DNA of 64,000 nucleotides from Mucilaginibacter sp. dw_454 (lineage in GTDB: Bacteria > Bacteroidota > Bacteroidia > Sphingobacteriales > Sphingobacteriaceae), in assembly GCF_018449775.1 (NCBI RefSeq), contig NZ_JAAVVB010000003.1:186001-250000 (forward strand), read 5' to 3'. The notes under the pieces are model-generated. The model saw only the letters and a list, made by a program, of their open reading frames with translations, made no database searches and was not told the origin of the DNA. Shown here in pieces: positions 35,109-44,840 of the stretch (its first letter is position 1; each line of letters starts with the position of its first letter). The position numbers and the translations under genes were made by a program.

Positions 35109-36248
35109 GAAGGCTTCTCCCAATCCAACATAAAATCCGCTTTCTCTTTGTTCGCCGTTTGGTTTTTGGCCTATGCCGTAGTCAGCGCGTATGCTTAAGC
35201 CCTTTTCTACATCAAAGAAATAACGCAGGCCACCACCCATATCGGGTTTTAGCGCAGGGAAAGTGAAAGTCGAATGGAATACCTCGCCGGTACCCACAAA
35301 GCCTACTACACCAAAGCGCTCGTCTATGCGGTATCTTAATTCAGCCTGGCCGGCCAGGTAGTTGCGGTCGCGGTAGCGGCCTTCGTAATAGCCGCGCATC
35401 ATTTCGTCGCTACCCATCTGCGGCAGCAAATAAAATGGCGACCGTGCGCCGGTTAAGCTTTGTTCCTGTACATCCAGCCCTAAAACCAAACGTTTACTTA
35501 GCGCCATAAACTGGGTATACTCGAAATTAAAAAGGCCACCCTGGTAACTGTTATTACCGAATACTCCCTGCATGATATTATAATAGGTATTGATCATCAT
35601 GCCTTTGGTGGTATAGGTGTTGTTGTTGCGGGTATCGTAAATAAAACTGGGGCCTATGTATAAAAAGGTGCCGCCAGCCTGATCTTGCACCTGCGGGTTA
35701 GTATTGAAAATGCTGGTTGGATCATTATTGCTAAAATCATACTTGTAGCCGCCACCCACTAAACCAGCATAGATATTTTTGGCGATCAGCTTCTGTGCCT
35801 CTAACATCAAGCGATACCGTTTCTGGCCCACGTCCACGCCATCGGCCTTAACCGTATTATTACCTATCCCATAAAAAGTAAAGGGAAAATCAATGCGGCC
35901 CAGAGAAGCGGTAAGGTGATAGGTGTTTTGCGGCGACCAATATACTGAACTCAAATTTAAGCGATTTTGACCTTTGGTAGTGAGGGTAGCATAGGCATAT
36001 AGGTTAGATACCCGGGTTTCATGATGGACGCTGTCCGAGTAATAAGAGTATAAACCTGCGCCGCCTGCTTCAATGCCTGTTTCGGGCGCTGATGACAGTA
36101 CCGGCAAAACCACAAAACTGCTGTGCTTTGTTGTATCCTTTTCGAAGTACATTTTGCGAAGAAACTTCGGGACGATTTTTTGTGCCGATGCGGGAAGCAA
36201 ACCCGCAGAAATGCTCATAATTAACAATAAGGTAAAAAGTTTCTTCAT
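35106..36248 (-). CDS. BamA/TamA-family outer membrane beta-barrel protein
   Basis: 380 aa. A signal peptide (about residues 1-22, LLPASAQ) is followed directly by the barrel with no POTRA repeats. Surface-antigen features include PETGIEAGGAGLYSYY at the first strands, YEGRYRDRNYLAGQAELRYR (the conserved loop region) and the C-terminal Phe (GFYVGLGEAF) expected for BAM recognition. Small POTRA-less BamA relatives are common in Bacteroidota, where their role is unclear; some act in patatin-type phospholipase fusions or lipid handling. Located in the outer membrane. Its last bases form part of a heptamer arm. Confidence 0.82.
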   Translation of the reverse strand: MKKLFTLLLIMSISAGLLPASAQKIVPKFLRKMYFEKDTTKHSSFVVLPVLSSAPETGIEAGGAGLYSYYSDSVHHETRVSNLYAYATLTTKGQNRLNLSSVYWSPQNTYHLTASLGRIDFPFTFYGIGNNTVKADGVDVGQKRYRLMLEAQKLIAKNIYAGLVGGGYKYDFSNNDPTSIFNTNPQVQDQAGGTFLYIGPSFIYDTRNNNTYTTKGMMINTYYNIMQGVFGNNSYQGGLFNFEYTQFMALSKRLVLGLDVQEQSLTGARSPFYLLPQMGSDEMMRGYYEGRYRDRNYLAGQAELRYRIDERFGVVGFVGTGEVFHSTFTFPALKPDMGGGLRYFFDVEKGLSIRADYGIGQKPNGEQRESGFYVGLGEAF

Positions 36249-36377
36249 GTGGCGATGTAGCCCCTAAGATAAATTTTACGCTTGATATTGAAGCTTATGC
36301 GGCAATATTTATTTGTGTCGATAATATCTGCATCCAGGAACATTTGAAATTTAAAATTCGGGTAATACTAAAATGTC

Positions 36378-36385
36378 TACTTTTG
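36378..36385 (+). promoter_or_regulatory. Putative -7 box of the deoxyhypusine-synthase-like gene
   Basis: TACTTTTG matches TAnnTTTG, 24 bp before ATG 36410. It lies inside the N-terminal extension of the longer reading frame and so supports the shorter start. Confidence 0.55.
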
Positions 36386-36409
36386 CGAAATATTTATAAC
36401 AGTAATATA

Positions 36410-37390
36410 ATGAGCACAACTAAAGGACCCGTATCTCAGTTTATTGAAAGAAACTACCTGCATTTCAACGCTGCAGCATTAATGGACGCCGCTAAAGGTT
36501 ATGAAACCCATTTGTTGGAAGGTGGCAAAATGATGGTGACCTTAGCCGGCGCTATGAGTACTGCCGAGCTGGGTATTTCACTGGCCGAGATGATCCGTCA
36601 GGATAAAATAGCCATAATTTCATGCACAGGCGCTAACCTGGAAGAAGATATCATGAACCTGGTAGCGCACTCGCACTATAAACGTGTGCCTAACTACCGC
36701 GATCTGAGCCCGCAGGATGAGTGGGATCTGTTAGAGAACCATTACAATCGCGTAACTGATACCTGTATTCCTGAAGAAGAGGCTTTTCGTCGTTTACAGA
36801 AACATATCCATAAGTTATGGAAAGACGCCGATAACGCCGGCGAGCGGTATTTTCCGCATGAGTACATGTACAAAATGCTGTTAAGCGGCGATTTGGAACA
36901 GTACTATGAGATTGACCCGAAAAACTCATGGATGCTGGCAGCTGCCGAAAAGAACCTGCCAATTGTGGTACCGGGTTGGGAAGACTCAACCATGGGTAAC
37001 ATCTTTGCATCGTACGTTATTAAAAACGAGATCAAAGCTGTCACTATGAAAAGCGGTATCGAGTATATGGCCTGGTTGGCCGATTGGTACGTTAAAAATT
37101 CATCAGGCAAGGGCATCGGTTTTTTCCAGATTGGCGGTGGTATTGCCGGCGATTTCCCGATTTGTGTGGTACCTATGCTATACCAGGATATGGAAATGCC
37201 TGAAATTCCTTTCTGGAGCTATTTCTGCCAGATCTCTGATTCAACTACATCCTATGGTTCATATTCGGGCGCGGTGCCTAACGAGAAGATCACCTGGGGC
37301 AAACTTGATATACATACACCTAAGTTTATTGTAGAGAGCGATGCGACTATTGTTGCGCCGTTGATCTTTGCCTGGTTATTGGGGCAGTAA
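36410..37390 (+). CDS. Deoxyhypusine synthase family protein
   Basis: 326 aa from ATG 36410. A TTG 66 bp upstream is in frame, but the promoter box lies between them. The Rossmann-type NAD fold typical of DHS is visible: MMVTLAGAMSTAELGISLAE, IISCTGANLEEDIMN, and the C-terminal active-site stretch YSGAVPNEKITWGKLD, where the Lys of WGK matches the catalytic Lys of DHS. Bacteria lack eIF5A, so the true reaction is not protein hypusination as in eukaryotes; homospermidine synthase enzymes derive from this family. A polyamine-transfer role is likely but unproven. Convergent with the alpha/beta hydrolase, 5 bp apart. Confidence 0.88.
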   Translation: MSTTKGPVSQFIERNYLHFNAAALMDAAKGYETHLLEGGKMMVTLAGAMSTAELGISLAEMIRQDKIAIISCTGANLEEDIMNLVAHSHYKRVPNYRDLSPQDEWDLLENHYNRVTDTCIPEEEAFRRLQKHIHKLWKDADNAGERYFPHEYMYKMLLSGDLEQYYEIDPKNSWMLAAAEKNLPIVVPGWEDSTMGNIFASYVIKNEIKAVTMKSGIEYMAWLADWYVKNSSGKGIGFFQIGGGIAGDFPICVVPMLYQDMEMPEIPFWSYFCQISDSTTSYGSYSGAVPNEKITWGKLDIHTPKFIVESDATIVAPLIFAWLLGQ

Positions 37391-37395
37391 AATTA

Positions 37396-38199
37396 TTACT
37401 TAAGCTGGTTTAAAAAATCAGCTAATACTTTATTGAAAGCTCCGGGTTGCTCCATATTGGGAATGTGCCCGGAGTTTTTTATGATAGACAATTTTGATTG
37501 CTTGATTCTGTCGTGCATAAACTTGGCGGTAGCAATTGGCGTAAACTCGTCCTCCTCGCCCACAATAATTAGTGCCGGTATGTTAATTTCAGAAAGCAGG
37601 TTAGCATGATCACGCCGTTCGGCCCGTCCGCGTTGTACCGCTGCCGAGCTGGCGGCATTGGTCGTAATCATCATCTCTCTTAAATGCGCAACAGCTTCAG
37701 GATTGTTTTTAAAGGTATCATCACACATAAATAAATGGATGCGCTCGTCGGTAAACTTTTCCATACCATCGGCTTTTATCTTCGTGGCTAGTTCTAGTCG
37801 GTGTTTATAACTGTCTTCGGTTTCGGCTCTTGCATCGGTATCGGCCAAAACCAATCCTTTAAATAAACGGGGCGCCAGGCGATAAAGCTCAAGCACCACC
37901 TGGCCGCCCATAGACAAGCCTACAAACACTGCTTTTGCAATATGTAACTCTTCCAGCAGATGGAGAAGGTCTAAGGCCAACTCATCTAATAAAATTATAG
38001 TGTTGTTTTTGGGCGATATGCTGTCGCCGTAACCGCGTAGATCCGGGATTATTAACCGGTGGGTTTCTGAAAACGTTTTGATTTGCGGCGCCCACATGCT
38101 ACGGTTAAAAGGTTGGCCGTGTACAAAAAACACTACTTCGCCTGTTCCAAGGTCGTCAAAAACTAAATTTATCCCCCGGATTTTTATTTCCTTTGCCAT
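37396..38199 (-). CDS. Alpha/beta hydrolase
   Basis: 267 aa from ATG 38199; a 23-residue longer form is possible but begins with an atypical sequence. The fold is clear: oxyanion segment VFFVHGQPFNRSMW, nucleophile elbow VGLSMGGQVVLEL, acid region IIVGEEDEFTP and catalytic His in IKNSGHIPNMEQP. The strand-helix order matches the 3-oxoadipate enol-lactonase/haloperoxidase-like branch, so an esterase or lactonase is plausible. No signal peptide, so cytoplasmic. Substrate unknown. Confidence 0.88.
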   Translation of the reverse strand: MAKEIKIRGINLVFDDLGTGEVVFFVHGQPFNRSMWAPQIKTFSETHRLIIPDLRGYGDSISPKNNTIILLDELALDLLHLLEELHIAKAVFVGLSMGGQVVLELYRLAPRLFKGLVLADTDARAETEDSYKHRLELATKIKADGMEKFTDERIHLFMCDDTFKNNPEAVAHLREMMITTNAASSAAVQRGRAERRDHANLLSEINIPALIIVGEEDEFTPIATAKFMHDRIKQSKLSIIKNSGHIPNMEQPGAFNKVLADFLNQLK

Positions 38200-38330
38200 T
38201 GAAATTAGTACTTGAAAGTTGCCTAAATGATTGCTTGTAAACCTATTATAAAAATTGATTTTATACATACAATCTTACTCAATATCTACATTATTTAGAA
38301 TAATTATAAATTAAGTTTTACTGTCATTTA

Positions 38331-38364
38331 TTTGTCAGCGATTATTTAATAAATTATACTTTTG
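38331..38364 (+). promoter_or_regulatory. Promoter of the act-cox respiratory operon
   Basis: TTTG (38331-38334), 22 bp, then TACTTTTG (38357-38364), both perfect consensus. The 5' leader is about 80 nt before actA. Confidence 0.7.
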
Positions 38365-38447
38365 TGGCTGAAAATTCCGAGAAAAGCTAAGGCCTTACCT
38401 CTGTTTTACACATATTACAATTAAATATTTAGCATCAATACAACTTT

Positions 38448-39719
38448 ATGAGAAGCATCTCATTGATTTTTAAACAATTCTCAAAGACAGTTTTACTGCT
38501 TGCCTGTTTTACTGTCTGGGGGATTTCTGCTAAGGCACAAGGTGATCCTGCAAAAGGTGAAGCTATTTTTAAAGCCAACTGTACGTCGTGTCACAAAATA
38601 GACAGCCGTATGACAGGTCCGGCGTTAGGCCCCGTTATCTCGTCAGAGACTGACGATAAATGGTTAGCCAGCTGGATTCGCAACAATCAGGCATTAATTG
38701 CAGCTAAAGATCCTAAAGCACTTAAGATCTGGAATGAATATAGCCAGGCAAGTATGTCGGTCTTCACTCAACTTTCAGATGATGACATAGCTAATGTTAT
38801 TGCTTATGTGCGTGCCGACTGGAAAAAGATTCAGGATGACCAGAAAAAAGCAGCCCCTGCTGCCGGTGCTGTCGCCGAAGACAAAGGCCCAAGCGATTTA
38901 GCAGTTTATGCATTGATTGGTGTGATTGTGGTTGCCTTGATCATTATCCTGGTATTAAACAACATCATTGCAACTTTAGAACGCCTGATAGGTGGCCAAA
39001 GATTGCTGCCTGTTGAAGCTGAAATTACTGAAAGCGAAGTTGCTGCTGACAAATACGCACTATTAAAAAGAATATTAAAAAATAAAAAACTGGTATTCTT
39101 TATCATTTTCGCCGGCACTATTGCCATGTGCAGCTGGGGTTGGGTGGCGTTATGGAATACTAACGTACACCAGGGTTACCAACCGGTACAGCCTATTAAA
39201 TTCCCGCATGATCTGCACGCAGGTGTAATGCAAATACAGTGTCAATATTGCCACTCGGGCGCATACAAATCTAAAAACGCTTCAATACCGTCATTAAACG
39301 TTTGTATGAATTGCCACAAAACGGTTAAAACCGAGTCGCTGGAGATTCACAAAATATATGACGCGTTGGGTTATGACCCGCAAACTCAGAAATACGACAG
39401 CCTGAAAGCTCGTCCTATTCAATGGATCCGTATCCACAACCTGCCTGATTTTGCTTACTTCAACCACTCACAACACGTTAAAGTTGGTGGTATCAAATGT
39501 CAGCAATGCCACGGCCCGGTTGAAACCATGAAAGAGGTTTACCAGTACTCGCCATTAACAATGAAATGGTGCATACAGTGCCACAAACGCACAGATATTA
39601 ATATGAAAGGCAACGCATACTATGAGAACATGATAGCTGTTCACGACCTGATTAAAAAAGGTGTGAAAGTTACTCCTGCTCAATTGGGTGGTATCGAGTG
39701 CGGCAAATGCCACTATTAA
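38448..39719 (+). CDS. actA: Alternative complex III multiheme cytochrome c subunit ActA with N-terminal monoheme domain
   Basis: 423 aa. A signal peptide (about residues 1-30) is followed by a monoheme cytochrome c domain (ANCTSCHK, with a Met-rich loop nearby), two membrane segments (about 154-175 and 210-235), and a C-terminal domain with five CxxCH motifs (CQYCH, CMNCH, CQQCH, CIQCH, CGKCH). Six hemes c are thus predicted. ActA passes electrons from the quinol-oxidising part of ACIII toward the oxidase on the periplasmic side. It is the first gene of the actABCDEF-cox run, which matches the ACIII-aa3 supercomplex operon described in Flavobacterium johnsoniae. Confidence 0.93.
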   Translation: MRSISLIFKQFSKTVLLLACFTVWGISAKAQGDPAKGEAIFKANCTSCHKIDSRMTGPALGPVISSETDDKWLASWIRNNQALIAAKDPKALKIWNEYSQASMSVFTQLSDDDIANVIAYVRADWKKIQDDQKKAAPAAGAVAEDKGPSDLAVYALIGVIVVALIIILVLNNIIATLERLIGGQRLLPVEAEITESEVAADKYALLKRILKNKKLVFFIIFAGTIAMCSWGWVALWNTNVHQGYQPVQPIKFPHDLHAGVMQIQCQYCHSGAYKSKNASIPSLNVCMNCHKTVKTESLEIHKIYDALGYDPQTQKYDSLKARPIQWIRIHNLPDFAYFNHSQHVKVGGIKCQQCHGPVETMKEVYQYSPLTMKWCIQCHKRTDINMKGNAYYENMIAVHDLIKKGVKVTPAQLGGIECGKCHY

Positions 39720-39760
39720 TAATAACAGAACTTAGCATTACAGTTTATACTATAGCTTAA

Positions 39761-42700
39761 ATGGATAGCAATAAAAAATACTGGAAAGGTTTAGAAGAGC
39801 TAAACAAAACACCAGAATTTGTTGAGAAAAATAAACATGAATTCGCGGAACCTATTCCTATCGAAGATGTTTTAAGTGGAGATGGTCTATTGGGCAAAAC
39901 CCCTCGTCGCGACTTTTTAAAGGCGGTGGGCTTTGGTGTGGGCGCGGTTACTTTGGCAGCTTGCCAAAAAGTGCCTGTACACAAATCAATACCATACCTG
40001 ATTAAACCAGAAGAGGTAACTCCGGGTGTGGCCAACTACTATTCGTCAACTTACGAAGGTCATGCTATTTTGGTTAAAACCCGCGAAGGTCGCCCTATTA
40101 AAGTAGAAGGTAACCCTAACGATCTTTTAGCTAAAGGCGGTTTGAGCGCACAGGCACAATCATCAGTTTTAGATCTGTATGATGTAAGCCGCGTACAAGC
40201 ACCATTGGTTAATGGCGAAGGCAAAGCCTGGAACGAGGTTGATGACTACGTTAAATTAGAGCTTGCTAAAATTCAAGACTCAGGCAAAAAGATCGCTATC
40301 ATATCGTCATCAATCAGCAGCCCATCTACTTTAGCTGTAATTGCCGATTTTATTACTGCACACCCTACCGCTAAACACATTATGTATGATGCGGTTTCTT
40401 ATACAGGTATTATCCAGGCTAACCAAAATAGCTTTGGTAAAGCCGTATTGCCTCATTACAATTTTGATAAAGCTGATGTTATTGTAAGCTTCGGGGCTGA
40501 TTTCCTGAGCACCTGGATCTCTGGCGAAGAGTTTACCCGTCAGTACGTATCTAACAGAAATAACAAATCGCTGCAAAGCAAAAAAATGTCTCGCCATATC
40601 CAGTTCGAAACTGGCATGAGCCTGACAGGTACCAATGCCGACGTACGTATCCCATTAAAACCATCTGAAGAAGGTGTTGCTTTAATTAATCTGTACAACG
40701 CTATTACCGGTACTACTTTACCAGGCACTAAAAAACTAGCTGATAACGCTGCTAATAACGCCATCACCATTGCCGCTAAAGAATTAGCTGCTGCAAAAGG
40801 TAAAGCATTGGTTGTAGCCGGATCTAATGATGTGGCTACCCAAACCTTGGTTAACGCTATCAACGCTGCTTTAGGAAGCTACGGAACTACGATAGATCTG
40901 GATAACAATTCAAACCAATACAAAGGTAATGACGCTGATTTAGCCGCTTTCATTGGCGATGCTAAGAAAGGCGATATCGCTGCTGTATTGTTCCTGGATG
41001 CTAACCCGGTTTACGATTACTATAACACCAAAGAGATCACTGAGGCATTGGCTAAAGTGCCTTTGAAAATATCTTTCAATACCAGCCTTGACGAAACTGC
41101 TGCTTTAGCAACCGTTGTAGCGCCAAACCACCATTACTTAGAGTCTTGGGGCGATGATAGCGCTATTGCAGGTTACTACACCGTAATGCAGCCAACCATT
41201 AACCCGGTTTACAATACTCGCCAGGCAGAAGAAAGCTTATTGATCTGGAGCAGCAGCGCTACCAAAACTTATTATGACTATGTTAGAAATAACTGGGATA
41301 AAAACATCCTTGCAATGGGTGGTTTATCTGGTCAGAAAGGTTGGGAGACTTTGTTGCAGACAGGTTTTGTACACGTTGCCGCTAAAACAGCAGGTGCTTA
41401 TTCTTTTAGTAAAGATCTGAATGCAGTTGCTCAAACTATCTTAACACAAAGCACTTCATTAGTTGCAGGCGATAAAGCATACGAATTGCACTTATACCAA
41501 AGCTCTGCTATCCGCGATGGTAAACATGCAAACAACCCATGGTTACAAGAGTTGCCAGATCCGGTTTCTAAAGTTACCTGGGACAACTTTGCTGCCATGT
41601 CTTTAACAGACCTGAAAGCATTAAACCTGCAAGAAGGCGACGTGATCACTATCGATGCTAACGGAACTTCAATTGCTTTACCGGTGTTGTTACAACCAGG
41701 CCAGGCAGAAGGTACCATATCTGTAGCTGTAGGTTACGGCCGCGCTAAAGGTGGTGCTGTAATTGAATCTGGTATTGGTAAAAACGCTTATCCGCTTTAT
41801 AGCTTCCGTAACGGAACCGTACAAGGATCAGCTGTTGCAAAAATTTCTGCAACCGGCGACCAGATCATCCTTGCACAAACACAAACTCACCACTCTTACG
41901 AGGGTCGTAATGTTATCCGCGATGCTTCGTTTACTGAATACAAAAAGAATCCTTACGTAAACAGCGGTAAAGATGGCGAGCATAAAGATTACAAAAGCTT
42001 GTGGGAAAACTACGACAGGCCTACTTATAACTGGGTAATGGCTATCGACTTGAACGCTTGTACCGGTTGCGGTGCTTGTGTGGTAGCTTGTAACGCAGAA
42101 AATAACGTGCCTGTTGTTGGTCGTGACGAGGTTCGCCGCCGTCGTGAGATGCACTGGATCCGTATTGACCGTTACTATACCTTCAATGACGAGCAAGGCA
42201 AAGGCGTTACCGAAGAGCATGAGATCGATAAGTTGAAAAACATCAACAATGTATCGGTTGTACACCAGCCAATGCTTTGCCAGCACTGCGACCACGCACC
42301 TTGCGAGACCGTATGCCCGGTATTAGCTACCGTTCACTCATCAGAAGGTTTGAACCACATGGCTTACAACCGTTGCGTAGGTACCCGTTATTGCGCTAAC
42401 AACTGTCCGTTTAAAGTACGTCGTTTCAACTGGTTTAACTACTGGAATGATTCACGCTTTGAAAATTACTTAGCAGAACAACATACACAATTAGTATTAA
42501 ATCCAGACGTAGTTACCCGTTTCCGCGGTGTTATGGAGAAATGCTCAATGTGTATACAACGTATACAAGCCGGTAAACTACAAGCTAAAATGGAAAAACG
42601 CCCTGTTAAAGATGGCGACATTAAAGTAGCTTGCCAGCAAACCTGCTCTGCAAATGCAATTGTATTTGGTAATGGTAATGACCCTGAGTCTGAAGTTTCA

Positions 42701-42808
42701 AAAGCATTACGCAGCGAAAGAACCTACTACGTATTGGAAGAGTTAAACGTACAACCGGGTATTGGATACCAGGTTAAGGTTAGAAACACAAACGAATTAG
42801 AAGCTTAA
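39761..42808 (+). CDS. actB: Alternative complex III iron-sulfur/molybdopterin-like subunit ActB
   Basis: 1015 aa. Near residue 47 a Tat-like signal (TPRRDFLKAVGFGVGAV) runs into a lipobox Cys (TLAACQK), so it is probably exported folded and lipidated. The N-terminal two thirds resemble molybdopterin oxidoreductases but lack cofactor-binding motifs, as usual in ActB. The C-terminal third is ferredoxin-like: CTGCGACVVAC, CQHCDHAPCETVCP, CVGTRYCANNCP and CSMCIQ, ligands for several Fe-S clusters. These wire electrons to the hemes of ActA and ActE. Start ATG 39761 precedes a 45-residue N-terminal region before the Tat motif, typical for the family. Confidence 0.95.
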   Translation: MDSNKKYWKGLEELNKTPEFVEKNKHEFAEPIPIEDVLSGDGLLGKTPRRDFLKAVGFGVGAVTLAACQKVPVHKSIPYLIKPEEVTPGVANYYSSTYEGHAILVKTREGRPIKVEGNPNDLLAKGGLSAQAQSSVLDLYDVSRVQAPLVNGEGKAWNEVDDYVKLELAKIQDSGKKIAIISSSISSPSTLAVIADFITAHPTAKHIMYDAVSYTGIIQANQNSFGKAVLPHYNFDKADVIVSFGADFLSTWISGEEFTRQYVSNRNNKSLQSKKMSRHIQFETGMSLTGTNADVRIPLKPSEEGVALINLYNAITGTTLPGTKKLADNAANNAITIAAKELAAAKGKALVVAGSNDVATQTLVNAINAALGSYGTTIDLDNNSNQYKGNDADLAAFIGDAKKGDIAAVLFLDANPVYDYYNTKEITEALAKVPLKISFNTSLDETAALATVVAPNHHYLESWGDDSAIAGYYTVMQPTINPVYNTRQAEESLLIWSSSATKTYYDYVRNNWDKNILAMGGLSGQKGWETLLQTGFVHVAAKTAGAYSFSKDLNAVAQTILTQSTSLVAGDKAYELHLYQSSAIRDGKHANNPWLQELPDPVSKVTWDNFAAMSLTDLKALNLQEGDVITIDANGTSIALPVLLQPGQAEGTISVAVGYGRAKGGAVIESGIGKNAYPLYSFRNGTVQGSAVAKISATGDQIILAQTQTHHSYEGRNVIRDASFTEYKKNPYVNSGKDGEHKDYKSLWENYDRPTYNWVMAIDLNACTGCGACVVACNAENNVPVVGRDEVRRRREMHWIRIDRYYTFNDEQGKGVTEEHEIDKLKNINNVSVVHQPMLCQHCDHAPCETVCPVLATVHSSEGLNHMAYNRCVGTRYCANNCPFKVRRFNWFNYWNDSRFENYLAEQHTQLVLNPDVVTRFRGVMEKCSMCIQRIQAGKLQAKMEKRPVKDGDIKVACQQTCSANAIVFGNGNDPESEVSKALRSERTYYVLEELNVQPGIGYQVKVRNTNELEA

Positions 42809-42827
42809 TCTTTACAATAGCTATAAT

Positions 42828-44300
42828 ATGGCATCTCATAAAGAATCAATAATAAGGGAACCGTTAGTTACCGGCAAAGGCATAACCTACGCCAAAGTAA
42901 CCGACGATATATTGGCTCCCGTTGAAAATAAACCAAACAGGGCCTGGTGGATAGGCTTTACTTTTGCATCATTAGGTGCTTGCCTTTGGGTGTTTGCAGT
43001 AAGCTGGACATTTTGGTACGGTATAGGCTCTTGGGGCTTAAACAAAACAGTGGGTTGGGCCTGGGACATCACCGGTTTCGTGTGGTGGGTAGGTATCGGT
43101 CACGCTGGTACGCTGATCTCTGCGGTATTACTATTGTTCCGTCAAAAATGGCGTAACTCAATTAACCGTTCTGCCGAGGCGATGACCATCTTCGCGGTAA
43201 TTTGCGCCGCTACTTATGTAGTATCACACATGGGCCGCCCATGGATGGCGCTTTATTGCTTACCATTGCCTAACCAATACGGCTCTCTTTGGGTTAACTT
43301 TAACTCACCGCTGATCTGGGACGTATTTGCAATCTCGACTTACTTCTCTGTATCATTAGTATTCTGGTATACAGGTTTATTGCCGGATATAGCTACAATC
43401 CGCGACCGTGGTACAGGCTGGTACCGTCGTATTTATTCTGTTCTTTCTTTTGGCTGGACAGGATCAGTAAAAACCTGGCAACGTTTTGAAACCGTGTCAT
43501 TGATTTTGGCAGGTATTTCAACTCCGCTGGTGCTTTCAGTACACACCATTGTATCCATGGACTTTGCAACATCATTAGAGCCGGGATGGCACACTACCAT
43601 CTTCCCTCCATACTTCGTTGCGGGTGCAATCTTCTCTGGTTTTGCGATGGTACAAACACTATTGCTGGTAACCCGTAAGGTGTTAGGCTTAGAAAACTAT
43701 ATTACCATGTTCCACATCGAATCAATGAACAAGATCATTTTGGTGACCGGTTCGGTAGTAGGTGTGGCTTATATTACTGAGTTCTTCATCGCTTACTATT
43801 CAGGCGGCGAGTATGAGCAATATACTTTCTTAAACAGGTTTATTGGTCCATACTGGTGGGCAGCATGTATGATGTACGGCTGTAACGTGTTAATGACCCA
43901 GGTAATGTGGTTTAAGAGAGTACGTACCAATATCGCCATGTCATGGGTATTGTCAATCATCGTGAACATCGGTATGTGGTTTGAGCGTTTCGTGATCATC
44001 GTAACCTCATTACACCGCGACTATATCCCATCAAGCTGGGCAATGTTTTATCCAACCTGGGTTGATGTGTCTGTATTCATCGGATCAATAGGCGTGTTCT
44101 TCACCTTGTTCTTACTATTTATCCGCGTATTGCCTTCAATTGCAATGGCCGAGGTTAAATTGTTATTGAAAGATCAAAGCGAGGAATACAAATTGAAACA
44201 AATAGCAGAAGGTCATCTTGATCCTGAGCAGGTAGAATTCTACAAAAACTCATTGAAGAAATTTGACAGTGTTGATATTTCAGTATACGAAAACGCATAA
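42828..44300 (+). CDS. actC: Alternative complex III membrane subunit ActC (NrfD family)
   Basis: 490 aa. About ten membrane segments of the NrfD/PsrC type; recognisable are WAWDITGFVWWVGIGHAGTL (first quinol-side helices), HMGRPWMALYCLPLPNQYG and FSGFAMVQTLLLVTRKVLGL. ActC oxidises menaquinol at the periplasmic side and may take part in proton movement. The gene lies 19 bp after actB and 3 bp before actD in the act operon. ActF is its distant paralogue in the same complex. Confidence 0.95.
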   Translation: MASHKESIIREPLVTGKGITYAKVTDDILAPVENKPNRAWWIGFTFASLGACLWVFAVSWTFWYGIGSWGLNKTVGWAWDITGFVWWVGIGHAGTLISAVLLLFRQKWRNSINRSAEAMTIFAVICAATYVVSHMGRPWMALYCLPLPNQYGSLWVNFNSPLIWDVFAISTYFSVSLVFWYTGLLPDIATIRDRGTGWYRRIYSVLSFGWTGSVKTWQRFETVSLILAGISTPLVLSVHTIVSMDFATSLEPGWHTTIFPPYFVAGAIFSGFAMVQTLLLVTRKVLGLENYITMFHIESMNKIILVTGSVVGVAYITEFFIAYYSGGEYEQYTFLNRFIGPYWWAACMMYGCNVLMTQVMWFKRVRTNIAMSWVLSIIVNIGMWFERFVIIVTSLHRDYIPSSWAMFYPTWVDVSVFIGSIGVFFTLFLLFIRVLPSIAMAEVKLLLKDQSEEYKLKQIAEGHLDPEQVEFYKNSLKKFDSVDISVYENA

Positions 44301-44303
44301 ACT

Positions 44304-44840
44304 ATGAGCAGCACCAAATATATATTAGGCCTTTTTGACGATCCGGATGTAATGATGCACGGGATTGACAAACTACAGAAAAATAGCGTCCCTATTTATG
44401 ATGTATACACGCCAATGCCAATACACGGTATTGAGGCAAAATTAGGTATAAAAGATTCACGTTTAGGTTATGCAGCATTTATGTTTGGCTGCTTAGGCGG
44501 AACAACTATATTAAGTATGGTATACTATTTCTTAGGCTACGATTGGCCTATGAATATAGGTGGTAAAATTCACTTTGCTTTACCGGATTATATCCCGGTT
44601 ACATTTGAGTGGTCTGTACTGTTCGCTTCATTTGGTATGGCTTTTACATTTTTTTACTCTACACATCTTTTCCCTGGCCGTGCGCCAAGGGTAATGGACC
44701 TGAGAGCAACTAACGACCGTTTCGTGATAGCTATTGATGCTAAAGGAAGTACTCCGCACGAAGACATTACTAATATCCTGAAGGAAGCAGGAGCAGTTGA
44801 AATTAAGCATAACGACAGAAAATATGTTAGCTATGAATAA
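44304..44840 (+). CDS. actD: Alternative complex III subunit ActD (DUF3341)
   Basis: 178 aa. The cytoplasmic N-terminal part is typical of DUF3341 (ILGLFDDPDVMMHGIDKLQK, VYTPMPIHGIEAKLG), followed by two membrane helices (about residues 55-75 and 95-120) and a short C-terminal domain containing FVIAIDAKG. ActD anchors the cytoplasmic side of ACIII; it carries no cofactor motif. Its last codons overlap the start of actE by 8 bp, so the two are probably translationally coupled. Confidence 0.93.
   Translation: MSSTKYILGLFDDPDVMMHGIDKLQKNSVPIYDVYTPMPIHGIEAKLGIKDSRLGYAAFMFGCLGGTTILSMVYYFLGYDWPMNIGGKIHFALPDYIPVTFEWSVLFASFGMAFTFFYSTHLFPGRAPRVMDLRATNDRFVIAIDAKGSTPHEDITNILKEAGAVEIKHNDRKYVSYE

Noticed and set aside
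36344..36409. TTG start giving a 22-residue extension of the deoxyhypusine-synthase-like protein
   Set aside because: A perfect -7 box lies within the extension and the conserved N terminus begins at ATG 36410.
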